64,000 nucleotides of DNA from Herbidospora solisilvae (lineage in GTDB: Bacteria > Actinomycetota > Actinomycetes > Streptosporangiales > Streptosporangiaceae), in NCBI RefSeq assembly GCF_009901565.1, contig NZ_WXEW01000009.1:310001-374000 (forward strand). Direction: 5' to 3'. Positions within the stretch are counted from its first letter, which is position 1. The number at the start of each line of letters is the position of its first letter. The translations under genes and the position numbers were made by a program. Of the stretch, positions 62,559-64,000 are shown in pieces. The notes under the pieces are model-generated. The model did not search any database and was not told the origin of the DNA. It saw only the letters and a program-made list of their open reading frames with translations.

Positions 62559-63763
62559 GCCTTCGGCGTGAAACACAGCTCGAGCTTCTTGAGTCTGCGG
62601 GTGAACATGCCCGTCTCCCGAAGTTCGGCCGTATCGGCCAGCCGCAGGTCGGGCAGGGCGTCGAGCAACTGGTTGACGGCGATGTTGACGGTCGTACGGG
62701 CCATGCCCGCGCCGAGGCAGAAATGCCGGCCCTGGCCGAAGGCGACCAGGGATCCCGCCGGCGTGAACTCCCTGCCGGGATCCAGCTCGTCCCGGTAGGG
62801 AGCGAAGACGTCCGGGTCGCTGAACCGAGCGGGGTCGCGGTTGGCCGCGCCGAGGACGCAACCCACCGTGGATCCGGCCGGGATGACGCCTCCGTCCAGC
62901 CGAACCTCCTCGGCCGCGTACCGGAGGATCAGATGCACCGGTGGATTCAGCCGCAGTGATTCGGCGTGCATCCGGTCGATCAGGCTGCGGTCGGCCATGG
63001 TCGCCCGCAGGTGCTCGGGATGGAGCAAGAGGTTCTTGATGGTGTTGGAGATGGCGGAGACCGTCGTGTCGCCGCCGGCCGTCATCAGAGTCGCCAGGTG
63101 GACCTGGATCTGAGCGTCGGTGAGGCGGGCGCCTTCGAATTCCGCCCGGCAGAGCGCGGAGAGGATGTCGCCGCCGGGCCTGGCTCGCCGATCCTGCAGT
63201 AGCGGGCGGAGATAGGCCGTCATCTCCGCCCGCACGGCCACTCCGGCCGCGGCGACGTCCGGATCGTTCGCGAGATTCGACATGTGGGCGATGAGCGCCA
63301 GGTACCAGCGCTGGAACCGGGGACGGTCCGCCTCCGGCAGGCCGATCAAGGTCGACATGATGTTGATCGGGAGCCAGGTGGCGAACTCGCTCATGAGTTC
63401 CACGTCGCCGCGGTCCTGGAACTTCTCGATCAGCTCGGCTGAGGCCTGCTCGATGCCGGGCACCACCCGCCGGCGGAAGTCCGGGCCGCGTAGCGGAGCC
63501 CCGAGCAGGCGACGGTAGGAGGCGTGCTCCAGCCCGTCCATCTGTGTGATCGTCCGCCCACCCATGACGGGCTCGGCCTGCCAGGCGTAGCACTCGTTGG
63601 TGAACGGCGGGTCTTTCAGTGCTCTGGCGACGTCGGCGTGACGGCTGATGACGTACATGCCGGTCGGCTCGTGGCGGTAGACAGGGAAGTCGTTCCGCAT
63701 CGTCTCGTAGTGCGAGTAGGGATCGTCGTCGTAGGCGGCTGACAGGATGTCGGGGCCGTTCAT
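62537..63763 (-). CDS. Cytochrome P450 (second of two)
   Basis: This 408-residue soluble P450 has the I-helix LMTAGGDTTVSAIS, ExxR as AESLRLNPPVH and the haem loop FGQGRHFCLGAGMAR. It differs strongly from the first P450, so the two probably act on different positions or intermediates. GAGGAG precedes the ATG at 63763. It runs in the same direction as the first P450 and SDR. No ferredoxin gene is seen to the window edge. Confidence 0.9.
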   Translation of the reverse strand: MNGPDILSAAYDDDPYSHYETMRNDFPVYRHEPTGMYVISRHADVARALKDPPFTNECYAWQAEPVMGGRTITQMDGLEHASYRRLLGAPLRGPDFRRRVVPGIEQASAELIEKFQDRGDVELMSEFATWLPINIMSTLIGLPEADRPRFQRWYLALIAHMSNLANDPDVAAAGVAVRAEMTAYLRPLLQDRRARPGGDILSALCRAEFEGARLTDAQIQVHLATLMTAGGDTTVSAISNTIKNLLLHPEHLRATMADRSLIDRMHAESLRLNPPVHLILRYAAEEVRLDGGVIPAGSTVGCVLGAANRDPARFSDPDVFAPYRDELDPGREFTPAGSLVAFGQGRHFCLGAGMARTTVNIAVNQLLDALPDLRLADTAELRETGMFTRRLKKLELCFTPKAHPTVTV

Positions 63764-64000
63764 GGTGGCTCCTCACACGCCGATGAGGTGGTGCCGGAGG
63801 GCCAAGTCTCATGACTCTCCGGATGTGGAGAGATTCTCAATTCCGGGGCCTTCTCATGAATGGCCAGTAACCCCGGAATCAGGCGTCCAAGTGGGCCGCT
63901 CCTTAACCCACCGCCTTGACCCGAGCCCTCAAGGCTTCGGGAAGGGGCCGCTTCGCCGGCTTTCAGGGTCACATTGACGACGCGGAGACGATGCTGTCCC
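63764..64000. other. Upstream region of the second P450, no gene seen
   Basis: The 237 bases to the window edge hold a short inverted repeat, CTCTCC-N6-GGAGAG (63815-63832), about 52 bases before the P450 start. It may be an operator. No coding frame could be supported. Confidence 0.35.

Overview
The window is 64 kb of GC-rich DNA. Its GTG and TTG starts, TetR/MarR/IclR/LAL/SARP-type regulators, secreted hydrolases and specialised-metabolism genes point to a mycelial actinomycete. A Streptosporangiales-like genus is my guess, and nothing in the window fixes the genus.

Region 1 (1-33.3 kb) is an insertion-sequence graveyard with scattered intact genes. Recognisable IS remnants belong to the IS256 (about 2 kb), IS5 (10.4, 14.5, 21.5 and 29.3 kb), IS630 (14.7 and 32.3 kb), IS1182 (27.6-29.3 kb, nearly complete) and IS982 (32.9 kb) families. 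A tyrosine recombinase relic lies near 9 kb. Between them are broken genes: a toxin tail, a PepSY protein, a MarR regulator, a headless histidine kinase, a serine-hydrolase tail, two secreted hydrolases, a VOC protein and a glycosyltransferase shard. The intact units are mostly small detoxification-type modules in which a TetR or MarR regulator sits beside an oxidoreductase or alpha/beta hydrolase, with palindromic operators in the shared promoter. Three genes here (14.3, 15.1 and 23.5 kb) carry near-identical promoters.

Region 2 (33.4-40.1 kb) is one very large intact SpvB/VCBS/RHS protein of the Tc-toxin B-C or polymorphic-toxin type. Its C-terminal cassette resembles the Stv putative adhesin domain. 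A perfect 17-bp hairpin follows it.

Region 3 (40.2-64 kb, open at the right edge) looks like a specialised-metabolite gene cluster with mostly intact, tightly packed genes. It encodes a PrnB-family haem enzyme, a large ATPase/TPR regulator with a C-terminal SARP module, a MocR-like regulator lacking the PLP lysine, a split PEP-synthase-like pair with the architecture of phenylphosphate synthase, an IclR regulator, tyrosine phenol-lyase, a GNAT-like protein, a ThiF-nitroreductase fusion, a LAL regulator, an AroH-type chorismate mutase, prephenate dehydrogenase, a small secreted protein, two cytochromes P450 and an SDR.

Read together, chorismate mutase and TyrA would feed tyrosine supply. Tyrosine phenol-lyase would cut tyrosine to phenol, pyruvate and ammonia. 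The two-subunit phosphotransferase would turn phenol into phenylphosphate. This gives a chorismate-to-phenol-to-phenylphosphate route inside a biosynthetic cluster, with P450s, SDR, the PrnB homologue and the ThiF/nitroreductase protein as candidate tailoring enzymes. The route is inferred from family identity and conserved residues, and the end product is unknown.
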